Notes under the pieces: generated by a model
What the model was told of the DNA's origin: nothing
What the model saw: only the letters and a program-made list of their open reading frames with translations
Database searches by the model: none
Shown: positions 10,979-21,589 of the stretch, piece by piece
How the letters are laid out: each line of letters begins with the position of its first letter
How positions within the stretch are numbered: the first letter of the stretch is position 1
NCBI GenBank assembly: GCA_037693485.1
Contig: CM075348.1
Location: 127,359,609 to 127,423,608 of the forward strand
DNA from: Kitagawia praeruptora
Lineage: Eukaryota > Streptophyta > Magnoliopsida > Apiales > Apiaceae
Length of the DNA: 64,000 bases
Direction: 5' to 3'
Program-made: the position numbers and the translations under genes

Positions 10979-11758
10979 ATGAGTGCCAGAGAGAGATATG
11001 AGCAGAGCCTGAGAGAGGAGGCAGAGGAGCGCAGACAGAGAGATGCCCTGGTTATGGTACCATACACTGGTAGACCCTTTGTAGGATCTGATGGGGCAGG
11101 TCCTTCCCGAGTGTGGTCAGATATTCCAGAGGAGGAGATGCCATTGCGTAAGAGGCCTAGGTTATCAGTTATACCTGAGGAGCAGATTGAGTGGAGGGAT
11201 ATTCACATGGTTCCTACTCTTATCCTACCTGTTCCAGTGCCATCACCAGTTCCATCCCCTCTACCTATCCCTGATCCTTTAGAGGACCCAGCCGAGCAGT
11301 TCACTCCACCAGGACACTTTATTTTCTCCGAGGATGAGGTAGAGGAGGACCCTTCTGAGGATGGAGATACAGAGCCAGTTCCTCCATCTCCACCAGTAGA
11401 TGCACCCCCACCTGTAGATGCACCTCCCCCAGCTGCTATACCCCCTCAGGAGGCACCTATACTTGTAGGTGACCAGCTCCCAGCGATTTTATTGTCAGAG
11501 TACTTTGTCTTACAGGGTCAGTTTCAGGAGTCCCGTAGGATGATAGATACACTTTTGCAGAGGTCAGATAGAGGGAGAGGAGGTACCCTTCCGGATGGTT
11601 TATCCTTAGGGATAGTCAGTATTGAGCTGCGAGCACTCGGCGATATTAGGAGGTTGTTGGCGGATAGAGGGGATCAAGTATGGAGAGCTCAGATAGTAGA
11701 CACAGTCACCACTATGGTAGTGCAGATCAGGGATATTGTCAGAGCAGCATTACCGTGA
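10979..11758 (+). CDS. uncharacterised pre-gag ORF of gypsy A, Pro- and acid-rich, 259 aa
   Basis: This is an intact frame with a basic, Arg/Glu-rich N-terminus (ERYEQSLREEAEERRQRD). A long Pro/Glu/Asp-rich middle follows, with PVPVPSPVPSPLPIPDP-type repeats and PPPVDAPPP. The C-terminal helical region includes ELRALGDIRRLLADRG and DTVTTMVVQIRDIV. It has no zinc finger or enzyme motif. The related stretch in gypsy B (17755-18115 joined to 24215-24440) supports it as an element gene. The true start may lie upstream in the lost 5' part. Function is unknown; a nucleic-acid-binding or scaffold role would be a guess. Confidence 0.55.
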   Translation: MSARERYEQSLREEAEERRQRDALVMVPYTGRPFVGSDGAGPSRVWSDIPEEEMPLRKRPRLSVIPEEQIEWRDIHMVPTLILPVPVPSPVPSPLPIPDPLEDPAEQFTPPGHFIFSEDEVEEDPSEDGDTEPVPPSPPVDAPPPVDAPPPAAIPPQEAPILVGDQLPAILLSEYFVLQGQFQESRRMIDTLLQRSDRGRGGTLPDGLSLGIVSIELRALGDIRRLLADRGDQVWRAQIVDTVTTMVVQIRDIVRAALP

Positions 11759-12289
11759 GACGGAGTAGTAGTCTTAGTTACTAATCAGACTAGTCATCTT
11801 GTTGATGTCATTTTGGGGATTAGGTTAGTTGTTTACTGTCTTAATCCCAGTCTGATTAGAGGATAGTTAGTAGTGCTTTTGTTATAGCGGGTTAGTATGT
11901 ACGGTTATGCTTTTGGGGTTTCGAGCCTTGTACTTTATGATGTATATATTAGCTAGTAGTGAAGAATGTTATCCAAAAATTGTAAAATATTTATGTGAAT
12001 TAATGAAGTTTATGTATTTTGCCTAATTTTATCGTATTTTGATAATAAATGTTGGGATTCGAAAATATTAATGTATGACAGGTGATTGACTTAAATGAAA
12101 AGGTTATTATGCTAAAGGTGATAAGCTTATTTGTTAAAGTTGTAATATAACTAGAGATTAACTGTGTGGAGTTAAAAATATTGTGATGTATAAATGAGTT
12201 AACTAAAGATATAATTGTGTATATAGAAATGATGTATATTGTACCCTAAATTTGGGTGATTAATGGAGAATATTGTTACATACAGAATC

Positions 12290-13636
12290 ATGCCGCCTAA
12301 GCGTAATAATAGAGCGAATGCAAGGGAAAATGAGAGAGAGGAAGGAAGTCATAATACGCAGGGTGAAAACGCTCATAATGAACAAGATCATGAAGAAAAA
12401 GAAGATGAATCAACTGGCCAACAAGGAAATCAGGGTGGTGACCACCCTTTTAACCAACTCATGGACCTATTAAGGCATAATTTAGCTAATCCACAGAATC
12501 CTCAACAACCACCTGTTCTTCCCAATCAGGCAGCTAACTCCTTTCGTGCCTTTAAGTCATTAAAACCCCCAGAGTTTGAGGGAACTGCTAACCTAGTAGT
12601 AGCCAGAGCCTGGTTAAAAGAGATGGAGAAAGCTTTTGAGATATTGAGGATAGAAAAGGATCAGAAAACAATCTTTGCAGCCTATCTCTTAAAGGGAGAG
12701 GCAAATTATTGGTGGGAAGCTAAGAAGAATCTAGAGGGAGCGGGAGTGATAACTTGGGAATGTTTCACTAGGGTGTTTCTAGATAAATATTCCCCTAGGT
12801 ATCTGGAAAATCAAATGGAAATGAAATTTTTGGAGTTAAAACAGGATAAACTAACAGTGGCGGAATATGAAACTAAATTTACTGAACTGTCTAGGTTTGT
12901 TCCGGAATTTGTGCGTACTGAGGAACAACGAGCAAAAAGGTTCCAACAAGGATTGAAACCATGGCTACGGACGAGAGTGGCACCGTTTGAGTTAATTGAT
13001 TATGCTGCGGTAGTTCAAAAGGCATCTATTATCGAAGCCGAGAGTGAACAGACTCAAATAGGTCGAGAGAATAAGAAAAGGAAATTTAAGGGTCAGAAAG
13101 GAGGTTCAAGTGAAGGAAGTTACTTTAGCAAGGTTGGTAAAGGACAAAAATCTCAGTTTGTGGGAAGGTCAGGGAGTAACAAGGCTGTTAATGAGACTGT
13201 GAATCAGGGTGGTAAGTCCTCAGGAACATTTTAGTCTAATCAATCAAGACCACCATTACCAGATTGCAATACGTGTGGTAGGAAGCATACAGGAGTGCGT
13301 AGACTGTTGGGAGTAACTTGTTATAAATGTGGACAGAAGGGGCACTACTCTGACAGGTGCCCATAAGTTGATACAAACCCTAGGAATGACGTCAAGTGTT
13401 ACCAGTGTGGGAAATTAGGACACATGGCTAGAGATTGCCGTTCTGGTGGGTCATCTGCGCCGGGACAAAGTATGATTGCTTCAAATAGACCTACTGCCAG
13501 GGTGTATAATATGACTTTAGGAGAAGCATTGAAAAAGCCGGATACAGATGCAAGTGAACATTTTCTTTTATTATTTAACCTTCTAAGTGTAAATGTTTGG
13601 TTAGGAATCAACGGGGTCAATGAATGGTGTAAATAA
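12290..13636 (+). pseudogene. gag of gypsy A with two CCHC zinc knuckles
   Basis: I take the ATG at 12290 (MPPKRNN), 9 codons inside the longest frame, because gypsy B gag also starts MPP. An acidic N-terminus precedes the retrotransposon gag domain, with FKSLKPPEFEGTAN, ARAWLKEMEKAFEIL, LLKGEANYWWEAKK and FLELKQDKLTVAEYE. A TAG at 13232 breaks the frame. Beyond it are the knuckles CYKCGQKGHYSDRC and CYQCGKLGHMARDC, the second in the open frame ending at 13636. That frame stops just before the place where the protease DSG motif is found in gypsy B. Gag forms the particle that packages element RNA. Confidence 0.85.
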
Positions 13637-14234
13637 GTTAATAAAATAGATAAGAATGATCTATCTGAGTTGGAGGTAAGATATGCTGATCCTGAGAGAG
13701 AAAGTAATAGTATTTTGGGGTAAACCACAGACTTGTTTAGATACGAACAGGAAATATATATTATAGGTAATATTTTCTTACAATTGTTTCAAGGAGTAAT
13801 GTTATAGTCAAATTTCTGGAGGATTTTACAGAGACAGGATATAACAAGATTGAAGTGTTCATATTTGATACATGATAGAGATCAAAATATAGACAAACCA
13901 TAGTGAGAAACACTACCATGTAGGAAAGGCCAGTGTGGTGGCCGAGGTACTAGAAAAAAAAAGAGGAGAATGAGGAGATAAAATAGAATGATTAAATACG
14001 GGAAGAGATTAGCGAGGGAAGATAATGAAAAGACTGGTATTGATAAGCTAAATGGCATGTTGATGAATGACAAGCAAGTATATGTTGGTGTATTTTTGCG
14101 CAAACAAGATAAAGATATTATGAAGGAAAAAGGATAGAGAAAGTGGTGTAGAAGTTAGAAGGTGTAGATGAAAAAGGTATCTATAGGCATTTTCAACATG
14201 ATTCCGGGACGGAATCCTTTAAAGGGGGGAAGAC
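13637..14234 (+). pseudogene. pol remnant and polypurine tract of gypsy A
   Basis: Almost all of pol is gone. Around 13906-13950 the sequence encodes YHVGKASVVAEVL, matching the end of the RNase H domain (YHPGKANVVADTL in gypsy B). A linker at about 14040-14110 also aligns with gypsy B DNA at 28200-28270. The segment ends with TGATTCCGGGACGGAATCC and the polypurine tract AAAGGGGGGAAGAC just before the LTR. Between these points the DNA is too decayed to read. Confidence 0.65.
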
Positions 14235-15961
14235 TGTAATAACCCTAACTTTAGCAATGCTATAGTGATAACATGAATAGTAAATTTTGAGGATTTAGAG
14301 AAATGGTATGTAGGTACTCTATAATGGAAACAGAAAATGAGTAAACAGAAACCATATTAGTGTTGTACAATGAAAATGAGTGACTCGAAATGATGACGGA
14401 TTTCAGAAATTCCTGAATATGAATTTTGAGGATTTTGATTTCAAATAAGCTTCTATTGGATATTAAGGAGCATGGAAATATTGAAGGAATTATATATTGA
14501 GGAATTAGTGAATTAGGGTAAACTAAGGGATTATTAAGTTAAAGAAATACCAAAGGAATTTGGATTGCTAAATGATTTCAAAAACCACTGAGATAATGAG
14601 GTACATTCGAAACGAATCACAATTAGACGAGTATGGAAACCAAACAACCAAGATTAGTAATATAGCAAGGATTCATACCACAGTATTATTTACCAAGATT
14701 GTTAGTATATTACTTAAGAAAAATCAAGAACAAGATCAAGGATTGGTAGAATGACATCATTGTTTACATCACTTTCCACTAACTAATTAACCAAGGATTA
14801 GTTAGTAATTTTACTTAATAATTATCTATAAACCACCACAAAACTCTAGAATCCTCAAGATATTATCAACCAACACAAATCAACACCTTATCCTCTTCAT
14901 TAGAAGCATTCGGCTAAGAAAAAAAAGAAGAAAAGAAAATCCAAAACCCTAGCTAACATCCATAACAAATCAAGAGAAAATTCATGGAGGATCTTGGAGG
15001 ATATATTAAGACAAGCACAAAGTTTCAAGGCCAACCATCATCATTTGCATAGGTAATAAAATCTCCAAAGTTGCTTGATGAATAGTGATGAATAGTAGTT
15101 TTCAAGAACTAACTTGTGTTTTATGGTTTCTTTAGACTATACAAGCTATTGTAAGGTTGTTTACGGGCTAGCTAAGGATTATTAAGTGCTGTTAAAGCTT
15201 CAAGAAGGTATAAATACTCTTGCCCTTTTTATATTTATGATGGATATTGAGTTGGTTAGTGATTAAGTGGTGTAAATGTTAAGATCATGATGTTATATGT
15301 GTTTGTAAGTGATTAAAGTTGAATATGGAAGGAGTATGTGCTTGTAACCATGGTTGGTAAGATGACCACATGGTGTAGGTGATGGTGTATAAGGTGGATG
15401 ATTGATTTGGAGGAGTTAGAGTTTTGGAAAGTATGAAAATTAGCCGTTATAATGCCCGATTTTTGTTTAACCAAAGAATGCCCTGTTTTTGGAACAACAG
15501 ACGCGTACGGTAGGTTCCTGTTCAGAACACCAAGTGACAATGAGATGATAGATCTTAGTTCATAGATCGTTTTGATATAAAGTGCGCTAAAATCTGATGA
15601 ACGGTTTAGGAGAAAAGTCAGTTTTAGTGAAAGACGTTCGAAAACCGAGAAACCGTAATTGTGTTAACTTTGAGGCTATAATTACCATACCTATGCATTT
15701 TTAAATGTTATGAAATTTTGGGATATTGTAGTAGGGTGGTCAGAGAACTAGTACCAGTTGACCTAACATTAAAATTCGAATTCTATATTTTATAAGAATT
15801 TTTACAGTCAAATGTGGTTATTAGGGGAAATGGTGGAATACACTAAAACTTTGATTTAGTTTAAAAATGGCTAAGTTCTTGGAACTTTTGGTGCATAAAA
15901 GCTATGTTGAACATATATTATGTGTCAAGGGTGTGTTTGTATAAAGATTAGGTGATTAAGT

Positions 15962-15964
<3 letters not shown>

Positions 15965-16051
<87 letters not shown>
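15965..16051. repeat. (AT)n microsatellite in the gypsy A LTR
   Basis: A near-perfect run of AT dinucleotides of about 85 bp. Open frames across it that encode Ile-Tyr repeats are artefacts. Confidence 0.97.
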
Positions 16052-16052
<1 letters not shown>

Positions 16053-16546
16053 TAACGGTGATCCTTTCGTTTCTATAGAGGCGGGAGACGAACACAGGAT
16101 CATACCTACTCGCTTTAGGGATCCAGGCAAGATTTTCCTATCTTTACTTGGAAAATTATTTACCTTCAAAGAAGATGATTTCATGGAATATGTATATGTG
16201 ATGTTATTGCTACTATATTGTTAAGAAATTATTTCCTGATTTTGGTAATTAAAGAGAAATGGATATATAGATACGATTATGAATAGAGCGAACATGCTTT
16301 ATGTTTAAAAGAATATGAAGGAATGGTATCAGTTGTTATCAAGGGTTATATGATTTATAATATTATGTTAAAAATATTCTTTCTAAATGTTGTGATTTAA
16401 TAGATATTATTGAGTATTATTTAATACTTCTAAAATAAATGGAATACTTTATGTATATAAGAGCGTATTTGATTTCATTGAATACAGAGGAGATGTCCGA
16501 GTCATAATCAAAGTATTATGACATATATATTTTTAAAGGCGATGAT

Positions 16547-16632
16547 AATTGGAAATGGAAATGATATAAGTGAATGGAAATGTGAATGGAAATGTGAATG
16601 GAAATGTGAATGGAAATGGAAATGGAAAAAAG
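16547..16632. repeat. 12-bp minisatellite GGAAATGTGAAT
   Basis: About four tandem units of GGAAATGTGAAT, flanked by simpler GGAAAT hexamers. Confidence 0.9.
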
Positions 16633-17754
16633 GAAAATGTGAAATGGTGTTTTATAAATGGAATAATGATTTGACAAAAAGGGGGATTGCAACAGAAAGC
16701 GTAAGAGGCTGTGTGCGGCACAGACCAGCAACCATCATTTTATGAGGATGTAGTGGAGAACATTCCTCATTATTTTATTTTCGGCCCATGTGTTGCCGAT
16801 GGAGGATGTAGTGGAGAACCTTCCTCCAGGGATGTTTGACATTCCTTCTACTAGTAGTAAACAAGGAGCAGGTACTTAGGCAACTGATCATCGTCCTAAC
16901 GTATCTGGCGCTAGCGGATATCCCCAAAACTTTTAAAAGAAGTATTGATAGTGGTTTCAGGTTTATATACTGAAAAAGGAAAATGGTATGAAATGATGGG
17001 ATTATTTTGCAATAAGAAGATAAACCGATTTTATATTATTTTTATATAATTGTTGTATAAGAAGGAAAATGGAAATATTATACTGAGATGATATAATGGT
17101 TATAATTATTTTAGAAGAGAAACTAATATTAGAAGGCTATATATTTCTTTTGGTATAAAAATATTTGGAAGGAGTATTTATCGAATAAAAAATAAATTCT
17201 TTACATAATAATTATGAGTTGTCTTCTGTTTATTATACAGATATATCTATGTTTCCCTTTGATGTTAGTTTATAAAGTTATCTTGCTGAGCTATTATAGG
17301 TCACTCTTGCTACTTATTTATATAACAGCTAGGTATGCCGATACTACGCAAAACACCCCGAAAGAGGGTAGGGGGAAGGCGACCTTTTGAGAGCACGCTG
17401 GCACCGATTCCTGAGGTAGCATAGAGATAGACGGGTCCTGGTAGCCTTATGTATAATTAAGTGTGTAAGCATGTATGGAACTTTTGATAGTTGAAATGCT
17501 TCATGTCGAAGTATTATTCAACAATGTATTTAAGTATGATCCTGGTTTGTAATAACTTCTTAACTATAAACTTTTAATATCGTGGATGTTGTTCACTGAG
17601 CATATGACTGGTGTGTATTAATTTTATTAAGTGTGGGGTCGATTGTGTGAGTTTTATTATGCATTTATATTCCAGCTGCAAGAGAAGAATATTAATAAAT
17701 GGAAATTGGTCCGTGACGACCTGGATTCATAACCCCGGATTTGGGGCTGTCACA

Positions 17755-18115
17755 TTTGTACCCATTACCCACAGAGAGGTCCCCTTCACCCCGTATACCC
17801 CCAAGGAGCCCGTTATCCACGGAGGGGGATGATTCAGAGGACTACATTTCTGAGCCCTTAGAAGAGGATCCAGAGGAAGATCCTAAGGAGGACCCCATAG
17901 AGGAGGATCAGATTACCCATGAGGATGGATGGACGGATGTACGTATGTACCCCCTACCTACTGTGAGGGCCCCTACACCCCCTATGCCCACGCTGAGTCC
18001 CTTACCCACAAATAGTGATGATGATGAGGACTCTACTCCTGAGGCCGAGATGGCCGGTGAGGCCCCTGCAGGTGATCCAGATACACCACCCCTACCTCCT
18101 CAGGAAGTAGTCTCA
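17755..18115 (+). pseudogene. pre-gag ORF of gypsy B, 5' part before CACTA-3
   Basis: The frame open from 17741 encodes an acidic, Pro-rich protein (PLEEDPEEDPKEDPIEEDQ, MYPLPTVRAPTPPMPT, then GDPDTPPLPPQEVVS). It resembles the middle of the gypsy A pre-gag product in composition and in the PPQE string. CACTA-3 interrupts it at 18116. The remainder resumes at 24215-24440 (EARVCEMRMQLVAERDAR, then SRSEAEQIIADGM and a stop). The 5' end is missing. Function is unknown. Confidence 0.5.
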
Positions 18116-18690
18116 CACTGCAAGAAAAACTGGATCAGACAACTGTTTTTGCCCGTTGTCTGATGACCCCTTTTCCCGTCGTCTATTGAAATGCCGTCTG
18201 ATATCTAGATCAGACAACAGCACACAAATCGTTATCTGATCGTGTACAAGACAACATACCTAGTTCTGAAAAATGTTGTCTGATACCTAGAAACAACAAC
18301 AGTCGGTTGAAAAATGCTTGTCTGAAATCATTTGAGACAAGTGTTTTCAAAACTATGATTGTTGTTGTTCAGTCAAAAAGACAATGGTTTTTGAAATAAA
18401 AACTGTTGTTCTGTCGTGTGCGACACATTGGTTTTTAGAAACAAATGCATTGCATGAGTGCCTGTTACACAACTGTTTATTATGAAGGAAACCATTGTTG
18501 AAGTTCTCTACATACAAAGCTTTGTTTATCTTAAAGTGTTGTTAGAACTCCAACACACAAAGGTTTATTCCTTCCAATTGCTTGTGTTTATTGTAGTCAT
18601 ACAATGGCTTTTCTTTTAATGTGTTGTATGTGCATAGAATAGACAATGGTTTCTTGAAACATGTCCATTGTCTGGTGATATTTTCCATAA
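18116..18690 (+). repeat. CACTA-3 left TIR and subterminal repeats
   Basis: The TIR of about 15 bp has one substitution against the right end (CACTG for CACTA). It is followed by repeated (A)GACAAC, GTTGTCTGA and CAATGGTTTTT motifs. Confidence 0.85.
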
Positions 18691-18898
18691 GTGTTTCTAA
18701 AAGATGATAACATTGACTAATGATAAATAAAACAACACTTTTATTTATAACAAAAATTAGAGTTTATACAGTACTAGCAACTACCAATCATTATTCATCG
18801 CTACAATGCTACTACCGGTACCAATTTCCAACAAAGTATCACTACCATCATCTAAATTACAATGTTAGAATGAGAAGAAGATCCTTAGATCCTTTCTT

Positions 18899-19010
18899 TT
18901 ACATTTTCTTATAAGGAGTTTTCTTGTATTTTAACTTGCTTGATGTCGGTGAGATTTTCTCTTGATCCTTCCCTTGATGTTTTCGCTTCTTGTCCTTCTT
19001 TACCATAGCC
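18899..19010 (-). pseudogene. captured Lys-rich terminal exon with stop, source unknown
   Basis: After an AG acceptor (complement at 19011-19012) the frame encodes AMVKKDKKRKHQGKDQEK and ends YKKTPYKKM plus TAA at 18899-18901. It is strongly basic, like a nuclear-localisation or RNA-binding tail. I do not recognise the source gene. It is the last exon in the captured series and would give a chimeric transcript a natural stop. Confidence 0.4.
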
Positions 19011-19080
19011 CTGAAATTCAGAATTTGATGAAGTGAACACCATTGCGCTACTACATACCAATGAAAACAGAAACAATCAC

Positions 19081-19493
19081 CTTGATTGTCCCGCCAGCAA
19101 CACACAGTGCACCAAGTTTTGGAATAACTTCAAATGGAAATTCTACCTAGCTTCTCCCAGTACTGTAACAAGCCATTACTGGTATCACTTTGCGGTAATA
19201 AAAAACACAAACATGATGTATGGTTAGCATTTAAAAATGTCTCAAACATATATCTTGACCTTTATGAACTCAAACCTCTGAATATTATCAAAACATTAAG
19301 ACAAAAGAAAACCAAAAGAATTCTCCAAACTGATCTCCATGTCACCACTCATGCTCGTCACTTATGAGTTAACAGAAGAAAAATACCTTGGTCATTATTG
19401 GAGCAACTTCTTTCTCCATGCACTCTTTGACTTTTAATCTCAAGGCTTGTTCCTCAGGAGTCAACAAATCACCGAAGTGGTAGAAGTCAGAAA
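19081..19493 (-). pseudogene. acyl-CoA oxidase 4 (ACX4) gene fragment, two consecutive exons
   Basis: Exon 19387-19493 encodes FYHFGDLLTPEEQALRLK and KECMEKEVAPIMTK, followed by a GT donor. The next exon 19081-19162 starts YWEK and, after an indel, reads EVIPKLGAL and VAGGTIK, with its own AG acceptor and GT donor. This is the N-terminal region of the peroxisomal short-chain acyl-CoA oxidase family, which catalyses the first step of fatty-acid beta-oxidation. The intron between the exons is kept, so capture was from genomic DNA. The second exon is frameshifted, and no FAD-binding or catalytic region is present. Confidence 0.85.
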
Positions 19494-20205
19494 CTGCATT
19501 TATTCAAAGGCAAAATCAATTTATTAACGGACACAATATGGTAGATCCTATAAAGTATAAATATCATATAGCCATCTTATCTGGACAGGATACTATAATC
19601 ATTTTACTTGATCATAAATAATGTAAAACATTGTCAATGATACCAGCAAGAGGAAAGATGGATGCTGGTGTGGCTTACGGGAATGCAATAGAAACATCCT
19701 ATATTGCTAGGGACTATTTACAATTGCAACTGTAATAATAATTTGGTCAGCCACAAAATACAATAACAAAGATGTGGGAAAAGCTTACTTATAGGGCAAT
19801 CGATGCTCCATTTCAAAATCATTTTCGTAATTTTAATTATGTTTGATTCTTATCTGATGCTTAATGCTTCACAATCTAATATCAGACCTGCAGTTCCTTT
19901 TTCGAAAACACACACATTACAACTATATGACCTAATGTTGAGCCAAATGAGCATGCATGATTAATTGTAACTAATTAATTCCAGGTGATGATTAAATAAT
20001 CATGATGAATGGGGGAGGAAACGAGTGATGGTAAAGGATGCGAACATGAGAAAATATAGTATCACATTAATAATTAACAGTAATGATTTGGTTTCTTTTA
20101 AATCAGAAAATTATAACAGGAGCCTCTTAGCTACTTAAAAATTACAAACAAAATATTTCTTACACACACAAATATAATAATTTATATGGCATGCCAAGTG
20201 CCAAC

Positions 20206-20335
20206 CTGTTTCCCAAGAGAGCATGAAGTTGAATGATTGTTTGTTCTTCCTGCAGACTAAACTTGCCTCTCTTAATATCGGGTCTAAGATAATTTATCCA
20301 TCTCAGTCTGCAACTTTTCCCACATCTTTGAAGCC
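20206..20335 (-). pseudogene. R2R3-MYB transcription factor, exon 2 only
   Basis: Exactly 130 bp between an AG acceptor and a GT donor, the usual length of R2R3-MYB exon 2. It is open throughout and encodes LQRCGKSCRLRWINYLRP and then DIKRGKFSLQEEQTIIQLH, LLGNR: the end of R2 with its conserved Trp and the start of R3. MYB factors bind DNA through these repeats. The R2 start and the R3 recognition helix are absent, so the fragment alone should not bind normally. Confidence 0.93.
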
Positions 20336-20477
20336 CTATAAGTAATCAAACGATAAACAAATTTAGACATGTGATAGACATGTATTATTTACAATTGCAA
20401 CTGTAATAATAAACCCAATTTTGTGTGTGTTTATAATAAACAAGTGCATGTATAACAAAAGGCCAAAGCAAACTCAC

Positions 20478-20596
20478 ATGTCTTAGGAGAATATGCGGTG
20501 CATATGGAATCAACAGCTGAGTTTTAGGAGAGTTCATGATGCCTTGAAATATCCCAGAATAAGCTTCCAAGATACCATTTCTCAAAAGATAGCCCC
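20478..20596 (-). pseudogene. importin subunit beta-1 exon fragment
   Basis: A 119-bp exon with an AG acceptor at its 5' side and donor GTGAGT. It is open and encodes LLRNGILEAYSGIFQGI and PKTQLLIPYAPHIL. From memory this matches a HEAT-repeat segment in the C-terminal half of plant importin beta-1, the carrier for nuclear import of classical-NLS cargo. Only about 39 of roughly 870 residues are present. Confidence 0.8.
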
Positions 20597-20836
20597 CTGC
20601 AATCCATTCAATACTTTTACTATACAGCTAGCTGTAAAAGAGTAGAAAACTATTGGCAGACCAAACACACAAAGTTAAAACAATTGGACAGGGTAAATGT
20701 CCCTGTATCCAGAACCATTATAACACAAAGTTAGTCAATTTAGAGGAGATCAAAAAAATTGAATTCAATTATCTTGATACAAACACACAAACCGAATAAT
20801 TTTGAAACACAAAGAACAGTCCTTGAAAATACTTAC

Positions 20837-20940
20837 ATTGGGGCCAAGAAGAGGAACAAGCCAGTCAACGGTAGGAGGATTGGACATCGATCCGGCAAGG
20901 GGAGTTGGAAATGGTGCTGCTGTAGGTTGAAACGGTTGGA
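20837..20940 (-). pseudogene. TOPLESS/TPR co-repressor exon fragment
   Basis: The minus-strand frame encodes QPFQPTAAPFPTPLAG and SMSNPPTV, matching the Pro-rich linker between the N-terminal repression domains and the WD40 repeats of TOPLESS-family co-repressors. The following WLVPLLGPN does not match and ends at a GTAAGT donor. It is the most 5' captured exon, just downstream of a leader-like stretch (20940-21150), so it would be first in a chimeric transcript. Confidence 0.75.
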
Positions 20941-21589
20941 GACAAAGAGTAGATGACCTAAATTAATTTAACTTCATTTTTCAAGGAATAAGAACCTAGA
21001 TCGAAAAAGCCCTAAATTGAATTTAATTCATTGTGGTTTCGATGTATGAGCTCAAGATTTAGGCCTTTTTTGTGCAAGAGAGTGATGAGCTCAATAACTC
21101 GATTTAGGACCCGTGTTCATGATTTTGACTTGAATCTGTGTGTTTTGTGTTGGGTGTGTGATTTGGTTGGGAGATAAAAAGGGGGGAAAAATTTAGAAGG
21201 GGGAAATGAGATAGAGTTCCTGGGTTTATAAAATGAGAGAGATGTATCGTGTATTTGTGGTTGAGAGGGTGGGAAGTAAAAATCTGATAAAGGGGGGAAA
21301 CAAAATTTGATAAAGGGGGGAAATGAAATATTGGGCAGGGTGGGAAATGAAATTTACGAAGCGGGGAAAGGAAATACAGTAATTTTAGGATAATAAAATA
21401 TTTTTTAAAAAATATTATGTATAATCGGGATTGGATTAGTCAGAGCGAGTACTACTTTTAGGAGATTTATATTATAAAATTATATAAGATTCCAATTTAT
21501 TTTAGTATTGGGAAAAAATTATCTAAATATAAAGAAGTCGGGTTGAACGAGATTAAAACAAAAACGTAATAAAAATACTGCTTCCTATA

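Larger units (their letters stand above)
10976..17754 (+). mobile_element. Ty3/gypsy retrotransposon A (5'-truncated, internally deleted)
   Basis: Order on the plus strand: pre-gag ORF, spacer, gag with zinc knuckles, a tiny pol remnant, polypurine tract, LTR of about 3.5 kb. The gag and the LTR ends resemble Tekay chromoviruses. There is no 5' LTR or PBS: the left edge is an abrupt junction with copia S1 around 10960-10990. Protease, RT, most of RNase H and integrase are deleted, so the copy is non-autonomous. 11759-12262 is an AT-rich spacer without a gene. Confidence 0.8.
14235..17754 (+). repeat. 3' LTR of gypsy A (about 3.5 kb)
   Basis: It starts TGTAATAACCC directly after the polypurine tract and ends GGGGCTGTCACA. 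The end layout (GTGACGACCTGGATTC near 17713) parallels that of gypsy C (GTGACGATCCAGATTCC near 63425). Internal stretches, such as TTTCAAGAACTAA around 15100, are also shared with the C LTR, so the two families are related. It contains an AT microsatellite, a 12-bp minisatellite and a duplicated GGAGGATGTAGTGGAGAA at 16743-16830. No protein-coding content is supported. Confidence 0.75.

Noticed and set aside
15948..16224. Open frames on both strands encoding long Ile-Tyr repeats
   Set aside because: They are translations of the (AT)n microsatellite.
16516..16745. Frames encoding repeated WKCE or HISI units
   Set aside because: Translation of a 12-bp minisatellite inside an LTR.
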